A stretch of 64,000 nucleotides of DNA from Blasia pusilla (taxonomy: Eukaryota > Marchantiophyta > Marchantiopsida > Blasiales), in NCBI GenBank assembly GCA_050084515.1, contig CM114272.1, positions 20,150,001-20,214,000 of the forward strand, read 5' to 3'. Position numbers and translations under genes: made by a program. Under the pieces are notes generated by a model. It was not told the origin of the DNA, did not search any database, and saw only the letters and a list, made by a program, of their open reading frames with translations. Each line of letters opens with the position of its first letter. Position 1 is the stretch's first letter. Of the stretch, positions 10,501 to 23,259 are shown one piece after another.

Positions 10501-11827
10501 TGATTTATGAGATTTCAAAGAAAATGTTGCAAATGTAATATATGGTACAGTAGTCATTCTCTTCATGCTAGAGAATACAAGGACTCAAATATCAACCAGA
10601 TCTCCCAAACCTAAATCCACACCACCCCTGGTGTGAGCTCAAAGAAACTGGCAATATATTTCCACAAAGGAAGATGGACTTGAAGAGGATGTAACTGTAA
10701 AAAAGAACTAGAGCCCAGTAACAACCCTATTTGAATCTTTCCATTGTGGTTGGAGGGTAAACAATACTGATTCTTTCCGCATGCAGAGGCATGAAATCTG
10801 GCATCGCACTTCTATGTGTATTTCTCAAAATGAGGCTTTACAAACCATCAGCTAGTGGTGCATCCTCAAAATTTTGAACCACAATTAATGAAACTAATTT
10901 GTAAGCATTGGCAGGTCAATAAGGCAGTTACTACAAGGCCCGGATAACAGGAACATGCATGCACACAACAATCAGACTTAGGCTACAACCCAACTATACT
11001 CCAGTACTACACATCCTCTGACTGTCCCCTTAGCTTTTGACCTCAAGTACTCATCGACTAAAATACTCCTTCATTCATACTTTTAATTATTACTAACTGT
11101 TATAATTTTTATGGCATGGCAAGACAAAATCTGCCATGCACTCAAAAACAAAGACTTAAATAGAACAACAACTGGCCCTCAATACCGTGGACCTTCACAC
11201 TTTCTCATTCCAGTTAAAGCTACACATAGTGAACTTTGACCATGCTCAAGTCCAACGCCAGGACCACACAGATATGCTTCCTTGAACTTTCCTTAGAATC
11301 CATTGGTACATGGTCGATGATCAATAAGGGTTTCTTGGCTAACCTCGAGTAAATTGTTCTGTACTGGTCTCACAGAAAGAGTATCATCCACATCCTTGCT
11401 CCCAGGAGGATCAATGCTGCACACAAAGGATGGAGAGAACTAATGACACCAATAACAGAGTGCAACCAGTGCCACGAATGACACAAGAACAAATATCACT
11501 AACACACATTCCTGACCACAGTCAACGAAGGTAGCTTCTGGAGTAATGACGAAACTTGTGATAAATGGATCCTTACCCAATACTTTTAGTCTCTAGGGTA
11601 ATGACTAGACTTTTAATCTCTTAGCCAACACAAATGGAGAAACATCAAGGAGTTGAATGTAGAAGCTCTCACTACATATTCCATAAGATATGCGCACAGC
11701 ACTTACTCCATTAGAACCTCACCTGCATGTTCTGTGCGAAAACCGAAGATCCCGACGAACAAGAAACTCTTCTTTGGGAATGGTCCAAGGATTCTCTTTT
11801 GAATCCTCAGGAAGTTCTTGCTTTGAT
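7573..11827 (-). CDS. DIS3L-like exons 13-23: RNB catalytic domain
   Basis: Exon 13 (11723-11827) ENPWTIPKEEF; exon 14 (11344-11416) carries the active site SIDPPGSKDVDDTLSV with the four Asp of the RNB centre in place, though the family's usual Cys before E/K-D is Ser. Exon 15 (10293-10423) IGVHIADVSYFV; exon 16 LCSLKGGKERLSVSVIW and VWFGRTII; exon 17 FYAQAQAIVDGQIL; exon 18 NGALELRSSEL; exon 19 VAEMMILAN; exon 20 FPTMALLRKHDPP; exon 21 GLEFTSTSYDM; exon 22 TLSNSLDHMRDSNDPF; exon 23 DAVRALATRAMSE. The following family motif (YF.TG, then FTSPIRRYSD) is not found before base 1. Confidence 0.88.
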
Positions 11828-14800
11828 CTGCACACAGCATCAATAAACATGAGAAACAAAAAAACCAGCCTATCTTGTAATAAGTGTCACACCTTTCTGC
11901 TTTCTAGGTCTGATATTCATTTCTCTCTCGGACAGGGCCAACCCCTTGAACCACAAGAAAAGCAGCATGGGAGCACAACTAAGCTCTTGCCCCTTGTGTG
12001 ATGATGGGGATGAAATTTCTAGTCACTACTTGGTCTCCTAGACAAAATTCAACACAGAGCAAGAGCATCTGCTGATATTGCCAACCTGGTAACACCAGAA
12101 TTGTTTAACACATTCAGCAGCCTAGATTCACTGCCCAAAGCTGCTGCACTGGTAAGTAATGTGTATTGAAGATCCTAATCAGGTAAAGTAGATGGTCCTG
12201 TGAAGAGTTTCCTGGTTGATACTTGGAAGGTCTGCACCAACACTCTGTATGGTCAGCACTCACACTATATGAGAGTGTCTCCCTCCTCTCATATGGTATC
12301 TTCTTCACTTCTTCCTCTCACTACAACCATCCCAGTCTCCAGCAGCGTCCAACCAGGGCGTGCGGTCTATGGTCGCAAGGCTACAACAGGCACTACTTAC
12401 TGCATATAGTTTCTCTGTACTGCACAGTCTCTGCAGAGGCAAATGTCAACATAGCCAGACTTTTTAAAACTACAGACTGGACACAAAGCTGTAAGGGCGA
12501 CCCTCCCCCTCTAAAGCTAATAAAGCTCCCTGCAGGGCCTGAACTGTGGGAGCAAGATGAGAAACCATTTGTGGAAACCATAACCAAAGCAGTGGGCTTA
12601 TCACAGAACAGACGGAATTTCAGCTTGAGAAGTGTCGGCGATGTGATTATGAAGGGGGCACTAATGACTAGCGAAAGTACGACAATTCCGTCATCTGGAT
12701 TCTGTCATCTCATCCGAGCGAATGTAATAATAAAAGCATGCATGTGCACATGATCTAAATCTGGGTCTGATGTTCTCTGATCTTTGCTCGTACATGTAAA
12801 CCGGGACTTGGAAGCCACTGGCTATTGCACATACAGGAACGTCCTCTCTGTACATGCACTGGTAAGAAATGTTTATTGGGGATCCCAATCAGGTAAAATG
12901 GACGGTTTGGTGAAGAGCTTCCTGCTTGACACTTGGAAGCTCTGCACGAACACTTCGTATGGTCAGCACTCACACTATATGAGAGTGTCTGTTCAAAGTT
13001 GCAAGGAAGGCTATTGCTCCAACTCTTGCCAGAATGTTCAATACAGCAGTTTGACAGGGATTCCCACCGGAATGGCAAATGAATACAATCCACCCTGGGA
13101 CCCTATGATACCCTCCAACTACAGAACTACCAAAGTGAGTTCTCTGATGGCCAAATTATATGGGCTACTGCAGGGAAGGAAACTAAGTGACTGGGAAGAT
13201 GAAATGAAGGTGCGAGCCGGAGGGCAAGCAGGTTTTAGGACGTTGCATAGCATTCTGGATTACCTTCTCACACTCTGGGTACTGATTGAAGAAACTTCCA
13301 AGTCCAAAATCAGTCACAAGCCGGGAGAATTGTTCTGCTATTTTTATGATTTCAAGAAGGCATTCTACACAGTACCCAGGGCATTTCTTTGGAAACGACT
13401 TGAAGAGTTGGGGGTTCCACCACGGCAGCTTATAGCAATCAAAGTATGAATGCTAAAGTGTTAGCAAAGATCACCAGTGAGAAGGGCACACCTGAAACTC
13501 TTTCCTCAAGCACCGGAGTTAAACAAGGACGCCCCCTCTCACCTACACTATTTGGCCTCTACATTGACGAACTGGAGGAGGTGCTCTCTGAAGACAGCAC
13601 GCAGGCTCCAACTCTACCTGAATGCACTCTAAAGCATCTGCACCAACCTGTGCATGGAAGTCAACCTGCTGAAAACCAAGATAATCATCTTCAGATCCCA
13701 GCTCCCAACTGCACAATGGTCACAGTCTTTCACCTTCAGCCAGGGATTGAGAAGAGATGTCGTAGAGAATGTGGGTGAGTACATCTACCTGGGGGGACAA
13801 CTCAAACCCAACAACCAATGGAGAACTAACAGAAACCACAGCGAAATCGATGTGGAATTGAGGAGTTTACACATGCTGCAATCCAATTGCAGAAGGATGG
13901 AACTCTGGCATATCCCACAAAAACTCCATCGCTTCAAAGCTCTTGTCATCCCAGCCATGCTTTATGCCTCTGAAGTTTGGGGCCTCAGTCCTAAGGCGTG
14001 GCCCCAAGGTCTAGAGGTCCCTCAGAAGCTCTTCATGCAACAGGGCCTGGGCATTAGGAGAACTACTCCCCACAACATATTACTGGCTGAGTCTGGTGAG
14101 GTTCCAGTGGAGATTCATGCTGTCAAAAATCTGATTGTTTTCCTCCAATACCTTCAGGACATTAGTGAGGACAATCCAATTGCCTTTCAGCCAGAGCTTT
14201 ACAACTGCAAGGAATGGCTCATGAAAGGGGCATTTCAGCCTTGAAATTGAGAAAAGAAAAACCTCACAGAAGAAAAGAGAAGACAGATTATGTAGATTTT
14301 GCAACTTGGAGCTCCTCGACGATGAACATCATTACCTTTTCCACTGGCCCTTTCACAATCACATTACTCTTGACTTTCCAGATCTCTTTGCTCAACTGGC
14401 CCTCAAAGTCTCTGAATTCAAGGCTAGGCAGAATCAGGTTCAGAATACTAAGTTCCTACATTTGTGTGTGAAGACTAGGGAAAACCACCTGATACAAAGG
14501 ACCTCTTAGTGCCATGCTGTTGCCTATACTGTCTTTTCAAACTGCTGTAATTTTTCGTTAAGCTGAGTCCCATGGCCCTGTGGGGTCCCATGGACAATAA
14601 ATCTACTCAGTCCTGTATCAATGCTTCTTGGCTCACTCAAGTTTAAGTTTGTTAGGGCTGGTTCCTTTAATGGCCAGCTACCATCCTAGGAAAAGAGTCC
14701 AAGACCGTACTGGTTCATCTGAGGGTTTACTTTTCCTCTCACATTCTCAGGGTCTCTGCCAAGGGAGTAGCTTTTGATCTTTCACCTAGCTCTTGCGTGC

Positions 14801-17800
14801 ACTGGTCTTTCTTGCAGACCTGGCCTTCCCGAGTAGAGATCCGCATATGAGAATGAAAGAATGAAGTGATTGATTTTCTGTTGGGATCCCAAGAGCAAAC
14901 TTATGCTGTTCTGCCTTTTCTTGGCTCACGTCTAACAAATTTTCCTTGGGTGTGGATTTTTTGCTTTCTTTGTCAGATCTGAGGGAAAAATGGGAAACAC
15001 ATACTAGGGATCTAAATGAAACAGTGCTTGCATGTGTGACTGTTTAGTCCCAAATCACATGTAGAGAGCTCTTAAGGTATGGCACACCTCAAAGCTTCTG
15101 TTTGCTGAGTTGAGAGGGCAGTTGAATATGTGGTCATGGATGAAGCACTAAAAAGGTCTGCAGATTTAGCAAGCTCTGAAATGAAGGTACATGAGACAGC
15201 AATCGAAAACAATTTAAAGCATACTGAGTATACTTAGCAGATACACCACTTGAAGACATTCTTGACCTTTGCATCACAGGCAATTAGGCTGTACAAAGAT
15301 AACACCAAAACCAGAACAGGACTTCCAGATCGTTAACATGTACTTTCAGCTACCACTCAACAAGAGATCAAAATCCATTCTGTAGCAACCAGTGGAGTAA
15401 CAGCACACCAATCTTCAATAGAGTAGTGAAGATTTCCCTGCAACGCCTTCGGAGGGGTGCACACACACACCTGCATCTGTAGGTTGAGTACAACAAAGAC
15501 AAAATGTAACTTACGCAGAGCTGAATGGTGAAGTATTGATTCCATTTTCCACCAATAAAGCCATAGTCTCTGTAGTAAGGTCGCCTATGGGTCCCAACAG
15601 TCGGACGAAGTGACCTTTCGGGATTCTTGAGTCTTTATCCCAACCATCAATCCGGATAACAAATCTCTGACCTAGAAGACGATCGACAAGGCGAGTAGCG
15701 AGGCGAACCTGAATCGGACACATCAAGCGCTAGAAATGTCAGACTTTCCATTTGTGAAATGTAGGCCAAAATGGAAACAGTTATTCAATTCAAGTCCTTC
15801 CCAGCCCATTTGTGCCAATATTCAGACTTCTTCCCACAAAGAGACCCATAGGATGATAAAAAAGAATGAATGTCCTCATAGAACACAAATAACCGCTTTC
15901 TTAAACTATTCTCAAAATATGGCATCCCCCTCGACAGAAGAAGAATCACAGCAGAAGCAAGCCGCAATTGACAAACCATTGGAATTCGTCTGTCCATTGG
16001 CACGCACAAAAGGTATTCCCTCCTGCATTAAATCCGAACAAAAATATTAAATTTAAAACAAGAAAAAGTTGACAAGAATATAGTCCACTCCAACAAACTA
16101 GTGGAACTTTTGATTTCGAACAAATCAATAACACAACATTTAAGTTGTTCAACAGAAAAGCATCAACCCTTCACCAGAAAATTGGATGTCTTCAAAATCT
16201 CTATACTTCCAACAAATCCGAACTCTTCACTAACCTTACTTCTAGGGCCTTATAAATAATGAAAATGAAGGACATGGATATGAAACACCAGCCCTTAAAT
16301 AGATAGCACATATCCATTGGGCCCGTGAGACTGATTGGTTTGAGAAAATCAAGTAAAAAAACCATGGCTACACTCCACTTTAATGCATCCCCCGCTATCT
16401 CTTTTACGAATTTTCAATGTTACAATTTGTTAAGAAACATGGAGATAGCTTGAACCTTGTAACACACAGTCATAGTTCCAGGTTGTTGAAATCATCACGT
16501 CATACTTAACTGTTGTTCCCTCCCACACATTCAATATAGCATACCTGAAAAGGCTTAACAGAAAGACCTACTAATTTTTGTTTTGCAAGCTACTTTAAGC
16601 TTCTTTGTTGGAAAACAAAGGTGTTGTCTATTTAAATTTTGTCATGGAGATAGCTTGAACCTTGTGACACATAGTCATAGTTTCAGGTTGTTGGGATCAT
16701 CACGTCATAGTTAGATGGTGTCCCCTCTCACATATTCAATATAGCATAGCTGAAACAGCTTAACATAAGAACTTCCTAACTTTTGTTTTGCAAGATACTT
16801 TAAGCTTCTTTGTTAGAACACAAAGGTATTGTCTATTAAAATTTTGCCATGGAAACTCTGAAAAAAAAAATCTACAATCCTAATAATGAAACGAAATTAT
16901 TCAACTAATTAACAAGCATTAAATTCAAAATAACTGACCACAACCCACTCATTATTCAACCCAATCCCTGATACAAAACTCTTGCAAACAGGAAGAGCAA
17001 TAAACCTGCCAGAGCCTGATTGTGACAATGCCTCTTCGTCCTCTTGTGCAAGGCAAGCAACATAGTCCCTTTGGAACCTTTGCACAATACCAACAATTTC
17101 ACCTGTTGGAACAACCTTTTGTGTAACCTTCTCTTGTACATCTCCAACCTGCTCAGCTGCATAATCCACCCGATCAGAGGTATCCGCATCATCTACCAGA
17201 TCTGGAAGCTCTGTGACCCTGGCTGGATCCCGTGCCACTGCAGCTTTCTTACTCATTTGCGAGTTCTGCTTGGCTGCTTGCCAATATCCACGCTCAAGCA
17301 TGCGTACCTATGAAGGCAAAACGACCATCTCAAGCTGTAGTCATGATCAGTCCAATCAAGCAACCTTACATCCACTGATGAACAGTATGCTCTTTCACCA
17401 TTTGTGATCTCTTGAATGAAACTCACCACAACAAGGTCACCAGGTAATGCCCTGTTTTGTAGCATTCTTCCTGGGATGAATATATCCAGCAGTGACGCTT
17501 CACCCTTATTACTGCCATGCATAGGCAAGCAGAGGTAATGGTCAGCCCTCAACACACATCATTTAAGAAACGAGACGAGCCCTTCACTTCAAAATGAATT
17601 GGACCAGAGCTCTGAACTTCAATACAACATATTAAAGATCCTCAAAAGTAACTGCAAGCCTTTCAAAATCTAAACCTTAAACGACCACTGAGGAACTCTC
17701 AACAAAGTAAGGGAAATAATATTCTCACCTACAGTTATCTCCAGAGAGGGTTTCATACTCTTAGTAGTATTGCACATGCTTGCTAGCCACTTAACCTCAT

Positions 17801-20800
17801 TCATCATGACAGAAGCATTACAAAAACTTAACATGGGTAATTATTATGAGTGCACCTTGGATGAACATATCCTTCCAGGGGATCATGGCTATTAACATGG
17901 AAAACACCCACACGCAAGGCCCCACTTGCTAGGTCTGCTTCTACTAAATGTGCTGCAAAAAGTACAACATTAGTATTAAATATCATTCCAAGATGAAAAC
18001 AAATAGGGTTCATTGAAGTACAAAGATGTAAGCAACCCTTCCCTTGCAGACTTTGCGGAATCAGTCTCCTTTTTATCACCCTAAGTTCCAAACCATCACA
18101 CTTTCAAACTCCTCTACCACTCAAAGCTGCAAGCTTTTGGACGCCTTTGGCAATCAAAATCTGCTTTTCTACCAAACTTCTTAATACAAAACCAAAAATA
18201 ATCTGAAGCACACTGAATAGTTTAATAGTTGCAAGTTTTTGGAATCTTTCAGCAATTAAATGCCTTTCACATAAAACAAGTCATGAAAGGACCAAAACAG
18301 AATGCAGGAATTCACAAACTAAATGCCTGGATGCCTTCACTGACAGATATTCCTCTACACACTGAACAAGCTTTCATAACAAGGACTGGATGAGCCATTT
18401 GGTATCACTTCACATCACACGATCACCTGGCATTACCCTACTCTGTGCCAACTGTCCTAGAATAGGATCAGCTCGTAATCCTGTGTGCCACAACAGACAA
18501 TCGATGATGTACTTCCCTACTGATGCAATTCGAGGACAGTTGCTATGAAAGAGCACCATTACTTCACACAATTTGGGTCCATGGTATGGAAAAGAACTAT
18601 TTTCAATGAATAATTGTGGCAAGATAGGTTTGGAGGAATGTGACACCAACCTAGTAGATGTTCTTTGTATGTGGATACTCCTTTGCCACCTCTCCTTCCA
18701 GCAACTTCTGTGTGAGAGGAATCTTTCCCCAGCTTCCATTTCTCTTTCCCCTCACTAAGTGAAAGCATCTGTTGCAGTTTAGAGACACCATATTCCACCC
18801 TCAAGCTCATGTGTCAGGGCTATCAGGCCAATCCTTTCCATGCCCTCAATAAAAAAAGATAAGAGTAAAGGGACATATTAGGAAGTGCTTAGAGAACCAA
18901 GCTACTACGCAACAGAACAGTTCTGGGACCACATAATACTCACCTAACATTCAGGTATCCTTACAGTAAGATTGATACCGAGGCTCACTAACTACAGTGG
19001 ATTGAAGTGGAGATTGATCATGACCCAATGGTAGAAAAATCATGAGGATTAACTGAGACAAGCAAGACAAGAGAGGGGCCTCGCAATAAAAAGTGGCCCG
19101 ATCAGAACCAGGTCACTGAAAGTGCTGAAAACGCTGAAAGTATATGCCAAGAGGAATTCTTACCAACGAGGCATAGAGCTCCGAAACTGATGAATCATGA
19201 AGCCAGAATTCTTTGAAGTAGTTTTCAACACTGAGTACCTGCAATTGGAGCACCAATGAGTAGCTACAATCCCATTCATGTGCTAAATGTTACGTAGACC
19301 TTTGTTATTAGTGAGAGTTTCAACTGATGTCATTATCAAAGTATAACAGAGAAGAAATGAATAAAATTTAAAGAGAGAGATGAGTTGGAAACTTCAGCTT
19401 CTGTTATAATCATAAGGTGGATACTTGTTGCAGCGAAAAAAGGATTCATACAAGCAAAATCAAATATGGCTAATCCAAACAGTCCACAATGTACTATCCC
19501 CTTAACTATTCTTGAGTGACAGTTTTACAGTGACCTCACTGCAGAACACAATCCAATCCATGCTTCCAACGTACCTCCAAGTTCTGGCTTTTACTCTTAC
19601 AATAGTCTGTAAAAGATAGGTCCGTCAACTGCTTCTCCAAATTACTTGTATCAGCCGAAACAGCACTTTCATCATTTGATTGCAATGCAACAATCCGAAT
19701 AGAGCCTTGCAAGTGTTCAAAGAACCACAAGGCTACTGCTTGTACCCCTATAAATACAATGCTGGTTTAGAACGCACACATGTTGCATGTTACCAACTTA
19801 CATTGCAGTACAGGCCTATAATTGAAAACAATAAGAGTATAACAGAGGAGAATCAAAAGCACATGAACTAGGGCAAGGCAACTTTAATGGCAAGATTTGG
19901 AAAAGAATCCTTGACTAATATCATAGGTCGATCCTCCCAACAAAAATGGAAAAGCCTTCACTGCTATGAACCATGGGAACAAGACAGCAGGCAGGCTTGT
20001 CGGGATAGGCTCATGCACCTTACTTTTACCAGACTGCTTGGCACCTCCCACATACTGCGGATCTCTTTGAAGACTCCACGTGTAAATGAAGTGCTCGTCA
20101 TCAAAGAAAAAACTCTGTCGTCTTCGATCTGTGAAGAGGGCTCTGTACACAAACCATTGATCACCAGTTCAGCCAACAGAAATGTAGAAATTACTGATGG
20201 AAATTTTCAAATTCCAGTCATACAAAGCTGGCAACTATAACCTGGTCAGTTCCCGAGGTCTTACTATTTACCTGAGTCTTCGGTAATTGTGTGAATTGAC
20301 TCGATTGAGAACCTGCTGGACAAAATAAAGTACATTAAGTTAATCAACCTCACTAATGAAACATTTCTTTGTAACATGAGGTATTCCCAAAATATTTGAG
20401 AAGTATTCTCTAAAGGCTGTGAGGAAACAATCAAAGTTGATATAAATACAAATTACGAGAGTTGCATCTTTCCTACTTGTACTTGAAATTGTTATCAGTT
20501 CATCAAGACTTAATATTCAAGAGCTAAACATCTTACTGCTTCCCTTCTGTAGGATACCATTCAATTGAATACAAACCTCCTTAATCACTGAAGCCAAATA
20601 AATAACGGCACTGATCTGAGGCAGCTCCCATATCTCCAAAAACTGGATCAAAGCATTTGCATCCGGAACCTAAAACCAAAGGAACGCACTTATAAAGTGT
20701 TCATCATAGGTGCATGAATGGCCAGTTATTCCTTGCTTCCCCTGGTGACCATTATCAATATCGTGTCGGTCTAAACACTTAAAAAATGGCTCTCAAGTTT

Positions 20801-21741
20801 GAAAACATTGTATCTCAGTGAATTATGATACACTTTTAAAGACAGCCATTTTCGTCAGTAGAATGAACTGTGACGACACCACCATGTAGGCAAGATTAAG
20901 CACCAGATAATGAGTGGGATCGACTGGTAACGGCGGAGAATCCTGTGTACAAGACCGACACAAAGCACTACCACACGATATATCGTCTCGCAGGTAGACT
21001 TCCTCCGTCAGTACAGTGACAGTCTTCGAACGCTTCCGGACCTTATACCTTCGTGTTACCTGCAGGTAACGTCAGCACATTCATGCCAAATATCTAGGCC
21101 ATCAGTAATTCCTCTTCAAACAAAGCCAGGACAGAAATAACGCCTAAAATTAGAATAAGGGAGGGAGCAACGTCATCAATTCGTGTACTTAAACACCTAT
21201 CGCTGTCAAAAAATCTCCTTCTGCCCATCTTTCCACGTCTACAGCATCAAGATAATCATCATGAAGCGATACACTTTCCCACTAATTACTCTGAGATTAT
21301 TTGATAGCACGCGGATCGTTTTCTTCAACCCGAAAGAAAACAATATACCATCCGCGTGCGAAATCTGCGCAGAATTGAAGATGTAGAAAACCCTGAAAAG
21401 ATAGGAGTACACATTCTAAAATTTAAATTAAAACTAGGACTTTGATTCATATTGATAAATCTCTTCCTGTAATTCCACCAGATAAGAGAATCGAAAAGAG
21501 AGCTCTGCGCAATTACTCCTGAACGTAATTCCGGAAAAACACTGCACCGCTCTCAAGATCATGAGTGAATCTATGCAGCATCGACTTTGATCTCCGACGA
21601 CACCCGTCGCTACTGACACTAAATTGCTGCGATAGTCAATCAAACAGTAGCCAAACTATGGATAGTTTCAAAACCCCATGGAACATGTTAGAAGGAGCAT
21701 ACCTGACGCGCGATCCATCCTCTCGTAACCTCTTGATTCAT
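7573..21741 (-). CDS. DIS3L: DIS3/RRP44-family exoribonuclease, DIS3L-like (RNase II/R superfamily), 3' end not in window
   Basis: A processive 3'-5' RNA exonuclease related to the catalytic subunit of the exosome. I chained 23 exons by matching translations to the family and by GT..AG junctions with consistent phases: 21703-21741, 20904-21059, 20577-20669, 20272-20312, 20030-20142, 19575-19738, 19164-19238, 18651-18768, 17856-17952, 17427-17511, 16975-17307, 15515-15708, 11723-11827, 11344-11416, 10293-10423, 10044-10176, 9750-9878, 9372-9488, 9144-9208, 8827-8899, 8248-8322, 7962-8009, 7573-7611. They sum to 2496 nt, 832 codons, in order CR3 motif, PIN, two cold-shock domains, RNB. The end of RNB and the S1 domain are missing. 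GPIGDL after GHFVRLL and SLKGGKERL fit DIS3L better than RRP44A or SOV (DIS3L2). The first exon (13 codons) and exons 8 and 11 ends are the least certain. No in-frame stop is seen within the chain. Confidence 0.88.
11930..13070. repeat. Dispersed repeat in DIS3L-like intron 12
   Basis: Segments such as GCCTAGATTCACTGCCCAAAGC..., AGAGCTTCCTG...TTGACACTTGGAAG, TGGTCAGCACTCACACTATA and CCAACCAGGGCG..GGTCGCAAGGCTAC occur here two times (about 12.1-12.4 kb and 12.85-13.0 kb). The same modules recur, diverged, at 52.6-54.5 kb inside the CACTA element. I recognise no coding function. Confidence 0.75.
13100..14580 (+). pseudogene. Dead LINE-type reverse transcriptase, antisense in intron 12
   Basis: Frame 12784-13449 ends with non-LTR RT text: WEDEMKVRAGGQAGFR, then FYDFKKAFYTVPR and LGVPPRQLIAI (usual DFKKAFD, here Y). 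Frame 13446-13778 has SSTGVKQGRPLSPTLFGLY. Frame 13654-14244 continues with MEVNLLKTKIIIF, the thumb and a C-terminal LYASEVWG region. The catalytic YADD block that should lie between GLYIDELE and the thumb is missing around 13600-13640, and there are frame changes, so it cannot polymerise. I do not assign a clade. The 3' part of the element may reach about 14630, beyond which no features are seen up to exon 12. Confidence 0.85.
15515..18768 (-). CDS. DIS3L-like exons 8-12: cold-shock (OB) domains
   Basis: Exon 8 (18651-18768) is a hydrophilic linker ending STYKEHL. Exon 9 (17856-17952) has SGALRVGVFHVN and GYVHP, the first OB fold; exon 10 (17427-17511) SLLDIFIPGRMLQNRALPGD; exon 11 (16975-17307), the longest, has a variable acidic stretch then VPTGEIVGIVQR and FIALPVCKS; exon 12 (15515-15708) VRLATRLVDRLLGQRFVIR and PKGHFVRLLGPIGDL, then LVENGI and PFS. 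These are RNA-funnelling domains in front of the RNB channel. The end of exon 11 (TTT|GTATCA) is a weak donor and could be off by a few codons. Confidence 0.85.
16438..16847. repeat. 205-bp tandem duplication in DIS3L-like intron 11
   Basis: Two adjacent units, 16438-16642 and 16643-16847, both start CATGGAGATAGCTTGAACC and share the run to TAAGCTTCTTTGTT. They differ at roughly one position in ten by eye, so the duplication is not recent. It lies fully inside the intron between exons 11 and 12 and does not alter coding. Confidence 0.85.
19164..20669 (-). CDS. DIS3L-like exons 3-7: PIN-like domain
   Basis: Exon 3 (20577-20669) opens VPDANALIQFLEIWEL, the first PIN strand with its Asp; exon 4 gives VLNRVNSHNYRRL; exon 5 (20030-20142) RALFTDRRRQ and FFFDDEHF; exon 6 (19575-19738) AVALWFFEHLQ and IVALQSNDESAV; exon 7 VLSVENYFKEFW. 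The fold is followable throughout. In DIS3 the PIN domain is an endonuclease with four acids; here the DRNDRAIR-type segment is absent and the DD pair is ND, so the PIN site is probably inactive, as known for animal DIS3L. That is inference from alignment by eye. Confidence 0.82.
20904..21741 (-). CDS. DIS3L-like exons 1-2: start and CR3 motif
   Basis: Exon 1 (21703-21741) begins MNQEVTRGW and ends at a CAG|GTATGC donor, phase 0. I chose this ATG because the next upstream ATG is closed at once by a stop. Exon 2 (20904-21059) encodes KTVTVLTEEVYLRDD followed by CGSALCRSC. That three-cysteine pattern is the CR3 motif typical of DIS3 and DIS3L proteins, next to the PIN domain, and it is absent from DIS3L2/SOV; it argues against the SOV branch. 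Confidence 0.8.
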
Positions 21742-21837
21742 CGCGCCTAGCGCATCGGCCCAGTCCAACCTCAGTGCACCTTTCCTTTTGGCCTTGCTCT
21801 GCTCTTCGTGGAGTGATCTTCATACTCAATCTCAGCA

Positions 21838-21846
21838 AAACCCTAA
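21838..21846 (-). promoter_or_regulatory. Telo-box upstream of the DIS3L-like gene
   Basis: AAACCCTAA on the plus strand (TTAGGGTTT in gene orientation), 97 bases before the chosen ATG. Telo-boxes are frequent in 5' regions of plant genes for ribosome and RNA metabolism. The match is short, so this is suggestive only. Confidence 0.4.
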
Positions 21847-23240
21847 CTCAGGGGTTTCGTTCTACTAAACCCTGCTACGTCTGTCAGCGGAATATGATTC
21901 ATTCAAGCTTTGCCGCTTGAAGAGAGCAATGGATACGTATGTGGGAGAATTGCTGTTGAGATGCCCGATTATTTTTAAAATCCTAACTTTCTTTAAATTG
22001 ATTTCCTTTTTAGTATTCTTCCACCCCTTCATTCTTTCACGGATTTCATCGTTTTCTTCTTCTTTTTTAAAATTAAGACTTTACTTAGTGGTAGGAAAAA
22101 GAATTTCAAATACTTATTTTAGAGGTTGAAAATTGTGAGTGTCATATGTTTATTGAGTGATAATGAGACACTTCTCACGTACACACAAATCTTATGATAG
22201 TCCAAAAGTAGCAAAACGATGATTTGTTTAATACTCCAATTGCAAACACTAGCTATGATGCTTGTGCAATGCACCGAGGTCACAACCTGCCAATAAAAAT
22301 GAATGGATTCTTCTTGGCTTCGCAATTTTATGTCTTTCAAAATTGAGGTGTTAAAATAAATGTTGTTTTCATGGTTCCATAGAATGCCAAACAATTGTTT
22401 GAATATCAAATGGAAGAATAAGAAATGTTTCACTTCTTATCAACTTCTTTTAAGGAACAATAGGTCTCTTACATATCTATGAGAGTTGACATAATTCATG
22501 TTAGGATGACTCTATACATGCAATATGCCTTCATTGCAAATACAAAAAATAATAATTGAATATCAAATTTCAATTACAATCAAATATTAAAAAATCCAAT
22601 ATTAAACCCACTTATTAGATTAAGGCAATTGAAATTCTCAAGTGGCTCGTTGAGGAGACGATTCGGATGCACGCCCCTTTGCCCGCACTTTATGATAAAG
22701 TTATTTTCATACAACCCCTTGGCCATCTTATCTTGGAAGAAAGATTACTCAAATGTTGGATATGGCGCAAAGGAGTTGGAATCATTCAACAAGTTAGACA
22801 TGTTGTAGTGTGAGGAGAACTAGCTCCTTACGCCGCACGATCCCCTATCTTCCACCTTTTTCTCTCATCCTCATGTAATTGGTTCTTCCTCTTTGTGGTG
22901 ATCCCCGTGGAGAGGGAGCAGACTTTCATCAATTCTATGACATGTTTTGGGTCCACCATGCTCAATATTCAATATTTTTATGGACCAAAGATAATTCTTT
23001 TGCACTTTCATAGTTTTCTTGAAAAGAAAGACACTCAACCAAAAGAGAAAAGATGAATGCGTGAAAATCTAGAAGAAAAGTAAAAAGGGGTAATGTCCCT
23101 TATCCAATTGTGGGAACTAGCAAAATCTATACTACTAATGAAAACACATGGGGATTACTATAAGTAGGATGGTAAAAAGAAAATATTTTATAAGAAGTGA
23201 GGCATGGAACTAATTTACACCTTACTGTACCCGCCTTTGA
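21847..23240. other. Intergenic region between the DIS3L-like gene and the Helitron
   Basis: AT-rich non-coding sequence. I see no gene: open frames at 21917-22129 and 22119-22433 lack recognisable domains. At 23126 there is a Helitron-like 5' terminus (TCTATACTACTAATG after A), 116 bp before a second one at 23242. Confidence 0.4.
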
Positions 23241-23259
23241 ATCTATACTATTATTGAAG

